From Graphiopsis chlorocephala (Eukaryota > Ascomycota > Dothideomycetes > Cladosporiales > Cladosporiaceae): a DNA stretch of 64,000 bases. Positions 11,453-20,511 of this stretch are shown here, piece after piece. Numbering within the stretch: position 1 is the stretch's first letter; every line of letters starts with the position of its first letter. The notes under the pieces are model-generated. The model did no database searches and was not told the origin of the DNA. It saw only the letters and a list, made by a program, of their open reading frames with translations. Position numbers and translations under genes: made by a program. Where the stretch lies: contig JAIZZJ010000006.1 of NCBI GenBank assembly GCA_022828445.1, positions 1,860,001 to 1,924,000 on the forward strand. The letters run 5' to 3'.

Positions 11453-13744
11453 ATGAAGAGAAAGGTCGCAGCGTTGGAGAAGGTCGATGCCGATCTGCCC
11501 AATTTGCAGCACAAAATCCGTAACGACCCGCTCTCGTATCAGCAGGATTTCCAGGCGCAGTTCGACCAATATGCCAGTCTGCGCGAGCTGTTCCTGCAGT
11601 CGCCAACCACCACCGACGACAGCGGCGTGATCAGACTGAAGGACTTGATTGATTTTGTGAGCCATGTTGCCGACTGCTACCCTCGCTTAACCGAATCGTT
11701 CCCCAAGGACCTCAGCAGTCTCCTCGAGCTTCACCATGCGAGCCTGGACGCTGAGTTGAGAGACAAACTGGTGGGATCGCTGGTGCTACTCCGCAGGAAG
11801 GAGATCATTGACTCCACTGCGCTCCTGGATACCCTCTGGCCGCTCCTCCTCAACACACCCTCGAAATCCCTTCGCGAGCTGCTGTTCACAAAAATTATCT
11901 CGGATTTGCGCACATCCAACGCCAAGGGCACCAACCACAAACTAAACCGACACATGCAATCAAAATGCTTCGAGCTCGTTGCATCGGATTCTGCTTCCCC
12001 GAAGGGTCTCTGGTCTGTCAAGATTACAAGAGAGCTATGGAAGAGGCAGGTTTGGACAGAGGCCAAGGCCGTGGCTGTCATGAAAGAGGCGGCTCTGAGC
12101 CAGGATGCAAAGGTTGTAACAGGTGGTGTGCGCTTCTTCCTTGGTGGTGACCAGGAACGTGAAGAGGCCGCCGCCGAGGAAGATCAGGACGACGAGGGAC
12201 ACGTCGACGTCAAGAGGCTCAAGCACGTTGCGGGTATCAACAAGAAGACGAACAAGCGTGAGAAGGAGCTCAGAAATGCCTCAAAGGCTGTCAAGAGGCA
12301 AGAGAGGAAGAAGAACGCGCCACAACAGCTGAACTTCAGTGCGCTCCATCTGCTGCACGATCCTCAAGGCTTCGCTGAAACATTATTCGAGAGGCACTTG
12401 CAGCCCGCTCAGCCCAAGGTAAAACTGAACTTGGACCAGAAGCTTCTGGTACTCCAGCTCGTATCACGTCTGGTCGGTCTCCACAAGCTCACCCTCATTC
12501 CTCTGTACTCCTACTTCATCAAGTTCCTCGGACCCAAACAGCCCAAGGTCACATCATTCCTCGCATCATTAGCACAAGCATCGCACAGCCTGGTGCCTCC
12601 GGATGTTCTGGAGCCTCTGATCGTTAAGATTGCGAACGAATTCGTTTCAGAAGCCTCTGCCGGCGAGGTTGCAAGTGCCGGTCTCAACGGTATCAGAGAA
12701 GTCTGCATGAGGCAGCCTCTTGCGATGTCGGAGACATTACTACAGGATCTGGTGCAATACCGCAGATCCAAGGACAAGGGTGTGCAGATGGCAGCACGTG
12801 GTCTGCTTTCGCTTTACAGAGAGGTTGGCGCAGAAATGCTCAGAAAGAGAGACCGTGGCAAGGATGCCGCCATGGGTCTGCGCATTGGCGAGAGGACTGC
12901 CGCACGCTTCGGTGAAGTTACTGCTGGTGGTATTGACGGTCTGGAGCTTCTTGACAAGTGGAAGGAGGAGCAGGGTATCAATAGCGAGAACGAGGATGAG
13001 GACGCAGGTTGGGACAACTGGGACGCACAGAGCGACAGTGATGACGACGGCGAGGGCTGGATTAACGTCGAGAGTGATCATGACGAAATTGCCTTCACCG
13101 ACTCCGAGGACGACGAGGAAGACAAGGCCAAGAAGATCAAGGCGCGATCAAAGGCGAAGAACGCTGTCGCCAAGGCTACTGCGGAAGGCACGGACGAGGC
13201 TGAATGGGAAAAGCAGGCCAAGGTCGCAGAGACTGAAGCTGCTCTCAAGGTCGAGGCAGACAGAGTGTCTAAGCTTGCTACCACTCGCATCCTCACTCCT
13301 GCTGATCTCGCCAAACTCAACGAGCTCCGGCAGAACGCCGCCATCACCGCAGCAATGCCCGCCCACAAGCGTCGCAGAATTCAACAGCAACAACAAGCCG
13401 CCGCAGAGCGCCACAACGACGACCCCTTGACTAAGGATCAGATCGAGGGTCTCGCCGGCCTATCACACAAGATGACCAAGGAGGAGAAGATCCGCAAATC
13501 CAAGGGCGATCCTGACGATGAGAAGAACGACCACCGTAGTTCAACGGCTAGAGCCAAGGAGAAGAAGCGTGCCGAGGGCAAGAGCACGACGAACAAGGAG
13601 AAGGCTCGCAAGAAGAACTTCTTGATGACTATCAGCAAGGCGAAGAGGAAGGGCAAGAGGAGTTTGGCTGATGAGGTGAAGATTCAGAAGGGTCACATTG
13701 ATAGGATGAAGAGAGGTGGTAAGAGAGGCAACGTGGGTAACTAA
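11453..13744 (+). CDS. SDA1: SDA1, 60S ribosomal subunit biogenesis/export factor
   Basis: Single exon, 763 aa. The N-terminus, KRKVAALEKVDADLPNLQHKIRNDP in essence (residues 2-26), is the SDA1 signature; the family starts at this methionine, so I chose 11453 over the upstream in-frame ATG at 11327. The N-terminal half is a helical repeat (NUC130-type) region. Acidic patches occur near residue 240-250 and 510-560 (runs of D/E around WDNWDAQSDSDDD), followed by a strongly basic tail ending GHIDRMKRGGKRG. In yeast, Sda1 is a nucleolar/nuclear factor of late pre-60S particles, needed for 60S export and G1 passage. Length is close to the yeast protein (about 767). It converges with the CHAP gene downstream. 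Confidence 0.95.
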   Translation: MKRKVAALEKVDADLPNLQHKIRNDPLSYQQDFQAQFDQYASLRELFLQSPTTTDDSGVIRLKDLIDFVSHVADCYPRLTESFPKDLSSLLELHHASLDAELRDKLVGSLVLLRRKEIIDSTALLDTLWPLLLNTPSKSLRELLFTKIISDLRTSNAKGTNHKLNRHMQSKCFELVASDSASPKGLWSVKITRELWKRQVWTEAKAVAVMKEAALSQDAKVVTGGVRFFLGGDQEREEAAAEEDQDDEGHVDVKRLKHVAGINKKTNKREKELRNASKAVKRQERKKNAPQQLNFSALHLLHDPQGFAETLFERHLQPAQPKVKLNLDQKLLVLQLVSRLVGLHKLTLIPLYSYFIKFLGPKQPKVTSFLASLAQASHSLVPPDVLEPLIVKIANEFVSEASAGEVASAGLNGIREVCMRQPLAMSETLLQDLVQYRRSKDKGVQMAARGLLSLYREVGAEMLRKRDRGKDAAMGLRIGERTAARFGEVTAGGIDGLELLDKWKEEQGINSENEDEDAGWDNWDAQSDSDDDGEGWINVESDHDEIAFTDSEDDEEDKAKKIKARSKAKNAVAKATAEGTDEAEWEKQAKVAETEAALKVEADRVSKLATTRILTPADLAKLNELRQNAAITAAMPAHKRRRIQQQQQAAAERHNDDPLTKDQIEGLAGLSHKMTKEEKIRKSKGDPDDEKNDHRSSTARAKEKKRAEGKSTTNKEKARKKNFLMTISKAKRKGKRSLADEVKIQKGHIDRMKRGGKRGNVGN

Positions 13745-13936
13745 AAGGCCATTTTTTGTTCGTCATATGCGACGGTTAATGAAGTATGCTGGCCAGGATG
13801 GCTAGCCTTATTCCCCAAGACCGTCTCACGCTCAAAAGTAACGACTGTGATATCTCTCACAATTCCTCAAGCTCTGCTGGTCCGCAGAAAGCAAGAACCA
13901 TTTCCCCCGACTTCCCATTGAGGGCTCCACTACCTT

Positions 13937-14618
13937 CTACAAGTGGATATACCACTCAAAGTCCTCTTTCTTAACAACTCTCGTCCCATACCTATCCTTC
14001 TTATAATTATACTCCTCCACAGTAACCTTCTTCCCATCCTTCGACACGCTCTTCACCCACGCCACATGCCCCAGTCCCGATCCACTCTTATCCGTCTGCG
14101 CAATAGCGCCTTTCTTCGGCGTCTTGTTGATCTTGACTTTGGAATCGCGCGCGGCGCCGTCCCAGAGGTTCGCGTTGCCCCAGTGCTGGCCTGCAGAGTG
14201 AAAAGGGGTTCAAGTCAGTGCATTGTCTCGGCCATGGACACATATTGAATTAGCTCGCGGTCTGGCTTGAAAAGTCCGTACTGCTCGCTCCGCCGCTGAG
14301 AGGCTACCGCGGATGCCTAAATGGAGACTGCGAGATTGTGTTCCATCCTTTCGGTGACGTACCTTTGTACCAGTTGGTGAATTTGATCTTTTTGACGTCG
14401 TTGATGCGCCAGGCGACGAAGCTGGTGCATTCGCACTTGTAGAAACCCCAAGGGTCGACGTCGTGTTTGGTGTTGCAGGAGTTTTTGTAGGGGTAGTCGT
14501 CGCCGGCGCGGGGGAGGAGTTCGCGGTTTTCGAGGTTGGGGGCGGTTTCGGGGTTGGATGGTGCGGCGAGGGTGGTGGTGGTTGCTAGGAGGAGGTTAAA
14601 GATGGTGACTAGCTTCAT
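13937..14618 (-). CDS. Secreted CHAP-domain (cysteine amidase/peptidase) protein
   Basis: Exons 14618-14363 and 14190-13937 with a 172-bp intron (GTACGT...CTGCAG) encode 169 aa. Residues 1-19 form a signal peptide (MKLVTIFNLLLATTTTLAA), followed by a short linker. The CHAP core spans about 42-168: CECTSFVAWRIN with the likely nucleophile Cys64, a WGNANLWDGAA segment (89-99), GAIAQT, GHVAWV with His127, and VTVEEYNY (141-148) supplying the acidic or Asn residue. This is the order seen in bacterial NlpC/P60-like CHAP amidases that cut peptidoglycan cross-links. Fungi have no peptidoglycan, so action on bacterial walls outside the cell is an inference. I would start at 14618 because the signal peptide begins there; the longer upstream frame is unlikely. 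Confidence 0.85.
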
Positions 14619-14973
14619 GATGGTGGTGGTTGCTGTATTGGTGTCAATGGTATGGGAACAGCTGATCGATGTCTTGGTTGTCTTTGGCATTTGGCCTGGT
14701 ATCGTCGACGAATATATACATACGCCATTGAGTCTCTCACCAGTAAGAAGGTTGATCACACCAAGCACTGGAATGGCCCATCACATCGAACGATCGCCTG
14801 ATGGACAGCTGATCTTTTCGACCGGTGTAGGTCTCAGATAGCAAGGTGTTACACCAACGTCAAGCCATTCGTTACACGAGTTGAAAACTAAACAAATTAT
14901 ATCAAACTTGTGGGTAGTAATCCACACCACAGTTCAAAGAAAAGCAAGTCTCGTGGTCGCCGACTGTAAGCCA

Positions 14974-15870
14974 CTACGTGGCGTGTGGAACGATAGGCAT
15001 TGACGTGTGGCATCGCGCGTCACGTCCAAACCCCCCGTTGCACGGTGAAAATGAAAGCTTCCTTCTTCGTGCAGATAAAGTGCAAAGGTGAGCACAGAGG
15101 TGCGATCCCTCCAACCGCTCGACGTAAAGGCTCACCAGCGCTTTCAGATCGGCACGATCGGAGTCGAGTGCCAACTCACGCAAAGTCATGATGTTCTTGC
15201 GTTGGTCTCTGTAGTACCTCACCGGCCTCATATCCAAGTCTGCTCCTCTCTCCAGTAACATCTGGACGATATCGGTCGGTCTGTTGGTGGAAGTGGTGAC
15301 TTGCCTGATCGCGACTTCCAATAGTAGGCGGTCTTTCTCTCACAGCCACGATTGCACGAGAGACTCTTTGAAACCTTCGAGGAGATGTCTGACGGTTGGT
15401 GAAGCTCCCACAAGTATTGCGTTGTACAACGGGTTGTCGGAGACATAGCGTGATGGGTTGGCGTTGGATACGAAACACTTCAACAGACAAGTTACAAGCG
15501 GCAGCCGATATTCTTCAGGCAGCCGTCCGGCAACGCGGAGAAGTCTCCCTTTCCAATGCTGACAAGTACCATCTTCGTCTGTGAATTTGGGTGGGCGGTC
15601 ACACGCTAATAGGTCTGGCGATGTGATGGACATCAAGAAGTTGATTATGGGTTTGACAGACTCCACGCTATTTGGAGGGAATTGGCGAATATTCCGAGAG
15701 TCTAGTAATACATACCATGGCGATTCGTGACACCCAAAGAGGGCTCCAGATGCAGCGTCCAGACATTCGTATATGACTGCCAAGCAACGGATGGCTATAG
15801 CAGCTTCCATTGGCGAGCGACAACAAATGATATCGTCTCTAAATCGCTCGAGGCCAACTTCGGCGTTGAG
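14974..15870 (-). CDS. Ankyrin-repeat-like hypothetical protein, 5' end unresolved
   Basis: Two blocks, 15870-15344 and 15280-14974, join in phase if a 63-bp intron (GTGAGA...CAACAG) is removed. Without splicing, a TGA at 15342-15340 interrupts the frame. The first block opens right after a TTTTAG acceptor at 15871, so at least one upstream exon is missing from my model; alternatively translation starts at the ATG at 15810. The second block contains DIVQMLLERGADLDM, a typical ankyrin helix-turn. The first has NPLYNAILVGASPTVRHLLEG, also ankyrin-like. The intron sequence itself would translate to LLLEVAIRQ, which also looks ankyrin-like, so a true premature stop remains possible. No function is assigned beyond probable protein binding. 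Confidence 0.4.
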
Positions 15871-16788
15871 CTAAAATCCAAGCTCGACCAGTGGCTTCAT
15901 CAGATAGACATGCGGAACAACACAGCCAGTAGCAATCCCAAGCTTCTTTCCTCGTGCTGCTGCTGCTCCGTGGTAGTGACTGATGATAGTCCGATCCAGT
16001 CTGCTGCAATTAGGCTGGGCAAGATGGCAGCCGCAATTCTTTCCCAGTGCAAAGAAGTGCCTCCAGGCTGCCACGAATCTCTATGTTGAAACTCGTGGTA
16101 AGATATTCACGGGCGAATCGATCCAACGGCTGTGAATTGTGCGTTTATCATAGAAATGGAACGCGCCCCACCTTGTCTGGGACTTCTTGAATTAAATCGG
16201 CTGGACTTGGGGCGTCTTGGTCTGGCGCAGCACTTTGATCGATTGTTTGTCCAGGGTTTGCTGTTTTTGCAGCCGATTCGATGCGAAATGATCTCTCGGT
16301 GCAAGCGATGGACGAGTTTCTGCTGCTAGCACGTCGGAAAGCTGGCTCAGTGAGCTCCAAGTCATACTGTTAGTTGTGCTGCTGAGAGGCCAGTACGAGG
16401 TTTGAACCTAGACCGCGAGGCATGGCACGTTACGAGAGCAGTATCAGTCAGAAGGCGACTGGTCCTCTCCGTCGTACGGCAGTATGCTGCAACTGCAAGG
16501 TAGATTTGCAGTGTTCACATCGCTATTGATAACGTGACATGTCATGGAAACGCCAAAGGGCGCTCGAGCAAGGGTGTGTATCGCGGCATGTGGCGGAGAT
16601 GGGAGCGGAAGTCGCCGGATTGGGTAAGAAAGAAGCGAGCGCGCATCCACTCATGCGATACCAGTGTACAGTAAGCCAGTCACATTACATTACATACCAC
16701 CCATGTCTCGTGTCCGCTAACGTTCCTTGTGAAATACCATCCTGTTCTGCCATGCTTCTCTTCTCACCTCACAGATAATACAGCCACC
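15871..16788. promoter_or_regulatory. Intergenic region upstream of MoaA
   Basis: No complete gene seen. The left end may contain the missing first exon of the ankyrin-like gene on the minus strand. The right end is the MoaA promoter and leader. A GAGGTTTGAACCT imperfect palindrome sits near 16397, without a known role. Confidence 0.3.
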
Positions 16789-18108
16789 ATGGCATCCCTA
16801 GCACGCGCCCTCCCGCGAACCCTCAGTCCAAAAGTGCTTCGACCCCATGCACTTCGGTTAAGGCAATGGCAATGTCGCCAACTCGCGACTGCAGCGACGG
16901 CAACAGAATACCGCGAACCGGAGTCTTTTGTTCCTGAGGCGCAGCAAACATCACAACCGAGTCGACGGGCCAGCATTCGTCAAGCGAAACCTTTCTCCGA
17001 TTTCCTCACAGACAACTTCGACCGCCAACATGATTACCTGCGCATATCCCTCACCGAGCGCTGCAACCTACGATGTACCTATTGTATGCCTGAGGAGGGC
17101 ATTCAGCTCTCCCCAAACAAGGATATATTGACGACTCCTGAGATCCACTACATCAGCGCGCTTTTTGTCAACCAGGGTGTGAACAAGATCCGCCTGACAG
17201 GAGGCGAGCCTACGGTCAGGAAGGATATTCTCCCTCTCATGCACCAGATTGGAAGTCTGCGAAGCAACGGATTGAAAGAGCTCGCCTTGACAACAAATGG
17301 CATTTCATTGCACCGAAAGCTGGACGAGATGGTTGCGGCTGGTCTGACTGGAGTGAACATTTCCCTTGATACCCTCGACCCGTTCCAGTTCCAGCTGCTC
17401 ACGCGGAGACAAGGCTTTAGCGCTGTCATGAAGAGCATTGAGCGTGTGAAAGAGATGAACAAACTTGGTGCTAAGATCAAGCTGAAGATCAATTGTGTTA
17501 TGATGCGCGGCTTGAACGATCACCAACTTCTACCTTTCGTCGACATGACACAAAACGAAGACCTTGAGGTCCGTTTCATTGAATACATGCCCTTCGGCGG
17601 TAACAAATGGAACAAGAAAAAGATGATGAGCTACGAAGATATGCTAGACGCCATTCGCGCAAAATACCCGGACATTGCCCGCCTCAAGGACGCTCAAAAC
17701 GATACAAGTAAGACCTGGCAAGTTCCTGGCTTTGCTGGACGGGTCGGCTTCATCACCAGCATGACGCACAACTTCTGCGGTTCTTGCAATCGCTTGCGCA
17801 TAACATCGGACGGCAACTTGAAAGTCTGTCTGCATGGTGAAACAGAGGTCAGCCTCCGCGATCTGCTCCGCAGTGATCACGGTGGTGAGCCCATGGACGA
17901 AGAGGCCTTCGAAGCGATCCGCAAACTCGAGCTCGACCGCAGAAGCAACCCAAGCCTCCGCTTTGACGGCGAAGAAAGCTGGATGAGCAAAGAACAGCAA
18001 CTCCTCGACGTCATCGGCGCCGCCGTGAAGCGCAAAAAGGCCAAACACGCCGGCATCGGTCAGCTGGAGAACATGAAGAACAGGCCTATGATCTTGATTG
18101 GTGGGTAG
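16789..18108 (+). CDS. Molybdenum cofactor biosynthesis MoaA-type radical SAM GTP 3',8-cyclase (cnxABC/MOCS1A-like)
   Basis: Single exon, 439 aa, ATG in a good context (CCACCATGG). Residues 1 to about 40 are Arg/Ala/Leu-rich without acids, consistent with a mitochondrial presequence. The radical-SAM cluster is CNLRCTYC (Cys92, 96, 99), followed by the RLTGGEPTVRKD SAM-binding stretch. The second 4Fe-4S site of MoaA is present at the C-terminus: CGSCNRLR plus a third Cys 14 residues later (KVCLHG). The protein ends in Gly-Gly-stop, the C-terminal diglycine that MoaA/MOCS1A needs for activity. It makes 3',8-cyclo-GTP from GTP, the first step of molybdopterin synthesis, required for nitrate reductase and xanthine dehydrogenase type enzymes. 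The partner domain MoaC follows 397 bp downstream. The separation by a stop is unusual, because in Aspergillus cnxABC the two are one protein. Confidence 0.93.
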   Translation: MASLARALPRTLSPKVLRPHALRLRQWQCRQLATAATATEYREPESFVPEAQQTSQPSRRASIRQAKPFSDFLTDNFDRQHDYLRISLTERCNLRCTYCMPEEGIQLSPNKDILTTPEIHYISALFVNQGVNKIRLTGGEPTVRKDILPLMHQIGSLRSNGLKELALTTNGISLHRKLDEMVAAGLTGVNISLDTLDPFQFQLLTRRQGFSAVMKSIERVKEMNKLGAKIKLKINCVMMRGLNDHQLLPFVDMTQNEDLEVRFIEYMPFGGNKWNKKKMMSYEDMLDAIRAKYPDIARLKDAQNDTSKTWQVPGFAGRVGFITSMTHNFCGSCNRLRITSDGNLKVCLHGETEVSLRDLLRSDHGGEPMDEEAFEAIRKLELDRRSNPSLRFDGEESWMSKEQQLLDVIGAAVKRKKAKHAGIGQLENMKNRPMILIGG

Positions 18109-18410
18109 GTTCCTCAGGTTTTTCTTCTCTTTCCTTTGCTGCTTTAGGGCGTAGGAGTCAAATGACATGTCACGAAATCACATGAACGCATACAGAAACA
18201 CAATTATTGTGTAATAACAAAATCACTATCGAAAAAGAAGAAATAACGAGCGTATGATCTTTCTATATTATGGGCTTTTTGTTTTCTCCTTCGAGTGTTA
18301 CGCGTCGTGCTTTCGTTTCATTGTCAATTGTCTTTTCTCGCCCTGGCCAGCGATGGCTTGAGGGAACCTGTCGACAAGTTGTGTAGAACACTCGGCTGAT
18401 TGGTGTGCAG
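18101..18410 (+). other. Candidate alternative intron joining MoaA to MoaC in frame
   Basis: GTGGGT at 18101 and GTGCAG ending at 18410 bound a 310-bp segment. Removing it deletes the second Gly and stop of MoaA and joins codon phase 1 exactly to the MoaC frame (G plus GT at 18411), predicting a fused protein of about 908 aa. The donor is not the strongest consensus, and a stronger GTAGGT at 18105 is out of phase with this acceptor. The retained form ends in Gly-Gly. This is an inference from splice words and phase only. Confidence 0.35.
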
Positions 18411-18505
18411 GTGATCGTAAGCATGTGAAGACCTCATACAACCCTAGACCCACACAATACAGCCCTATCTCCTCGAGAAGCCCGTGGTCACAAATTCCAA
18501 CGCAC

Positions 18506-19825
18506 ATGCTGAGCACACCTCACTCCGCCTCTTTCGGTCAAGTGAGGGCATACTCATCTGATAGCAAGGACGCTGCAGGACTTGAGTTCGGCTTCCAGAG
18601 CCTGGGCTCCTTGTTCCCCGCACCTCCAGCTCCAGGACGATATAGCCGCTCTAAGGAGAGGCGAGCTGAAGATGCTGCGTTAAAGGAGTCAGAAGCCCAG
18701 GTACCTGCAGCGGAGGTGCAGGAAGATAGCGCTGAGGAAAAGCCATACTTCCGATCGACTTTGCCGGCTGAATCGACTGAGTCGAATCTGAAGGCGGAGA
18801 ACGCTACACAGACCAAGTCCAACCCGCAAGGTGGCAGTGTCAGTTCGGACAGGACGTTAATTAGACGGGTTCACGGACCGGAAGGAAGTGTCTCTGTCGG
18901 TCGCAGGCGCGAGAGGCTACCAGCCAAGAAACCACAGGCTTCTGTCAAGCCACGAACTATCACACCAGCCCGGGGTGAACGGAAAGTTCCCAATCCTTTC
19001 ACGACGAAGGCGAAGAAGGTTGCTCCCTCAGACGAGACCGAAACTGACGCTAGACCGAATGCCATGGCGTGGGGTCTTTCTCAAGAAGATCAAGACACCA
19101 TCGACTCGATATCCAACCCATCTGCACAACTCATCAAATCCAGCGACGTCCAAGAAACACCCAAATCTGCCGAGATCGTACCAGCGGCACCAGCGGGCCC
19201 TCGTCTCACACACGTCAATTCCTCGGGGGAAGCACACATGGTCGACGTGGGCGGCAAAGCTTCCACCAAGCGCGTTGCCATCGCCGTCGCCCACGTCAGC
19301 ATCAGCAGAGAAGTCTACGACCAAATTGTAGACAACAGCAACAAGAAGGGCGACGTTCTCGGCATCGCTCGCATTGCTGGGATCATGGCCGCGAAGCGGA
19401 CCGCAGACATCATCCCTCTCTGCCATCCTCTCGCCATCAGCAAAGCTGAAGTCGACGTATACCTCGTGCCCCTGATACAACTCAAGAAGGGACAAAACCA
19501 CTACTGGAAGCACACAAGCCCGAGAGGCTTGGTGGTAGCAATCCAGGCTCGCGTGGAATGCTTCGGGCCCACGGGCGTTGAGATGGAGGCCCTGATGGCT
19601 GTGCAGGGCGCCGCGCTCACGGTCTATGACATGTGCAAAGCCGTGGATAAGACTATGACCATCCGTGCGGCAAAGGTGGTCTACAAAGCCGGCGGACGCA
19701 GCGGAGTCTCGGCGAATAAAAATTGGAAACAGCATGTCGGCGAGGAGAAGTTCACGGAAGGAGGAGAGTTAAAGGATGGCGTGGATGCGTTAGTCAGATT
19801 ACCTCCGGACGTAACTCTGCTGTAG
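18506..19825 (+). CDS. Molybdenum cofactor biosynthesis MoaC-type cyclic pyranopterin monophosphate synthase (MOCS1B-like)
   Basis: The frame is open from about 18362; the first ATG in frame is 18506, giving 439 aa. The C-terminal 170 residues are a full MoaC domain: MVDVGGKASTKRVA, GIARIAGIMAAKRTADIIPLCHPL (the conserved catalytic His/Lys region), VECFGPTGVEMEALMAVQGAALTVYDMCKAVDK. The N-terminal 260 residues are low-complexity, with a mitochondrial-like start (QVRAYSSD). It converts 3',8-cyclo-GTP to cyclic pyranopterin monophosphate (precursor Z), the step after MoaA. If made from its own ATG it needs its own promoter or internal initiation; otherwise it is reached by splicing from MoaA. 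The presence of a second presequence-like segment favours a separately translated or imported product. Which route is used is open. Confidence 0.88.
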   Translation: MLSTPHSASFGQVRAYSSDSKDAAGLEFGFQSLGSLFPAPPAPGRYSRSKERRAEDAALKESEAQVPAAEVQEDSAEEKPYFRSTLPAESTESNLKAENATQTKSNPQGGSVSSDRTLIRRVHGPEGSVSVGRRRERLPAKKPQASVKPRTITPARGERKVPNPFTTKAKKVAPSDETETDARPNAMAWGLSQEDQDTIDSISNPSAQLIKSSDVQETPKSAEIVPAAPAGPRLTHVNSSGEAHMVDVGGKASTKRVAIAVAHVSISREVYDQIVDNSNKKGDVLGIARIAGIMAAKRTADIIPLCHPLAISKAEVDVYLVPLIQLKKGQNHYWKHTSPRGLVVAIQARVECFGPTGVEMEALMAVQGAALTVYDMCKAVDKTMTIRAAKVVYKAGGRSGVSANKNWKQHVGEEKFTEGGELKDGVDALVRLPPDVTLL

Positions 19826-20511
19826 GCTGGCTGGCAAGTCTTTGAATATGTCGCGATGACTTTTTTAGCTTACATATGCAGTGGCAATGTGGTCTGATGG
19901 CTAGCTATCTCGTGTTGGCTGCGGAGACGTTCGGTTCTTGTACAAAGATATTTTTCGTGTAAACTAGTCGATCTTCACGACAACATTATTTCGCATTTCA
20001 CAGCGCCTGTACAACAATCGTACTCATTTACCATATTGTTACATCTACACTTCGATCTCCATTTGACGCCTACGCCTTCAAGAACGACATCTCAACCCCG
20101 TAGCTAGGGTGTAAGTCGTTGTCCGCTCGAGCCACCACTCCACAAGGTTGTCTGCTGGGGCTTGGGGACTTTTCTCCGCTCTCCAAAACACGTGGGCTTC
20201 ACATCGACAAACGTGTGGTCGCTTTTGTCCTTCGCTTATCTTTCTTGACACCAGCCAACCTCTTCAACGCCAGACGGCAAGCTTAGCGAACTTGCTAGCT
20301 CAGACCCGTGAAAGGTTGCTGGAAGTGGATTTGTTGGACTTTCAATTTCCCAATGCCTTGGTCCTGAAATGGCTTCGCCGACTTTGCCACCGCAAGTGCA
20401 GATGCCGGTGCAGATCTTCCACGAAGTGCTGGGCTGCAGGTACAAAGAGCGACGGTAGGTTTGGGTTTGTTGTTTCTTCACTTTTTATAAAGCAGTTGAG
20501 AGGTTTTCAAG
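19826..20511. promoter_or_regulatory. Intergenic, upstream of histidine phosphatase gene
   Basis: MoaC 3' flank, then the promoter of the phosphatase gene. A TTTTTATAA TATA-like word lies about 30 bases before its start codon. An open frame at 20148-20594 overlaps the start but has no motif. Confidence 0.35.
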
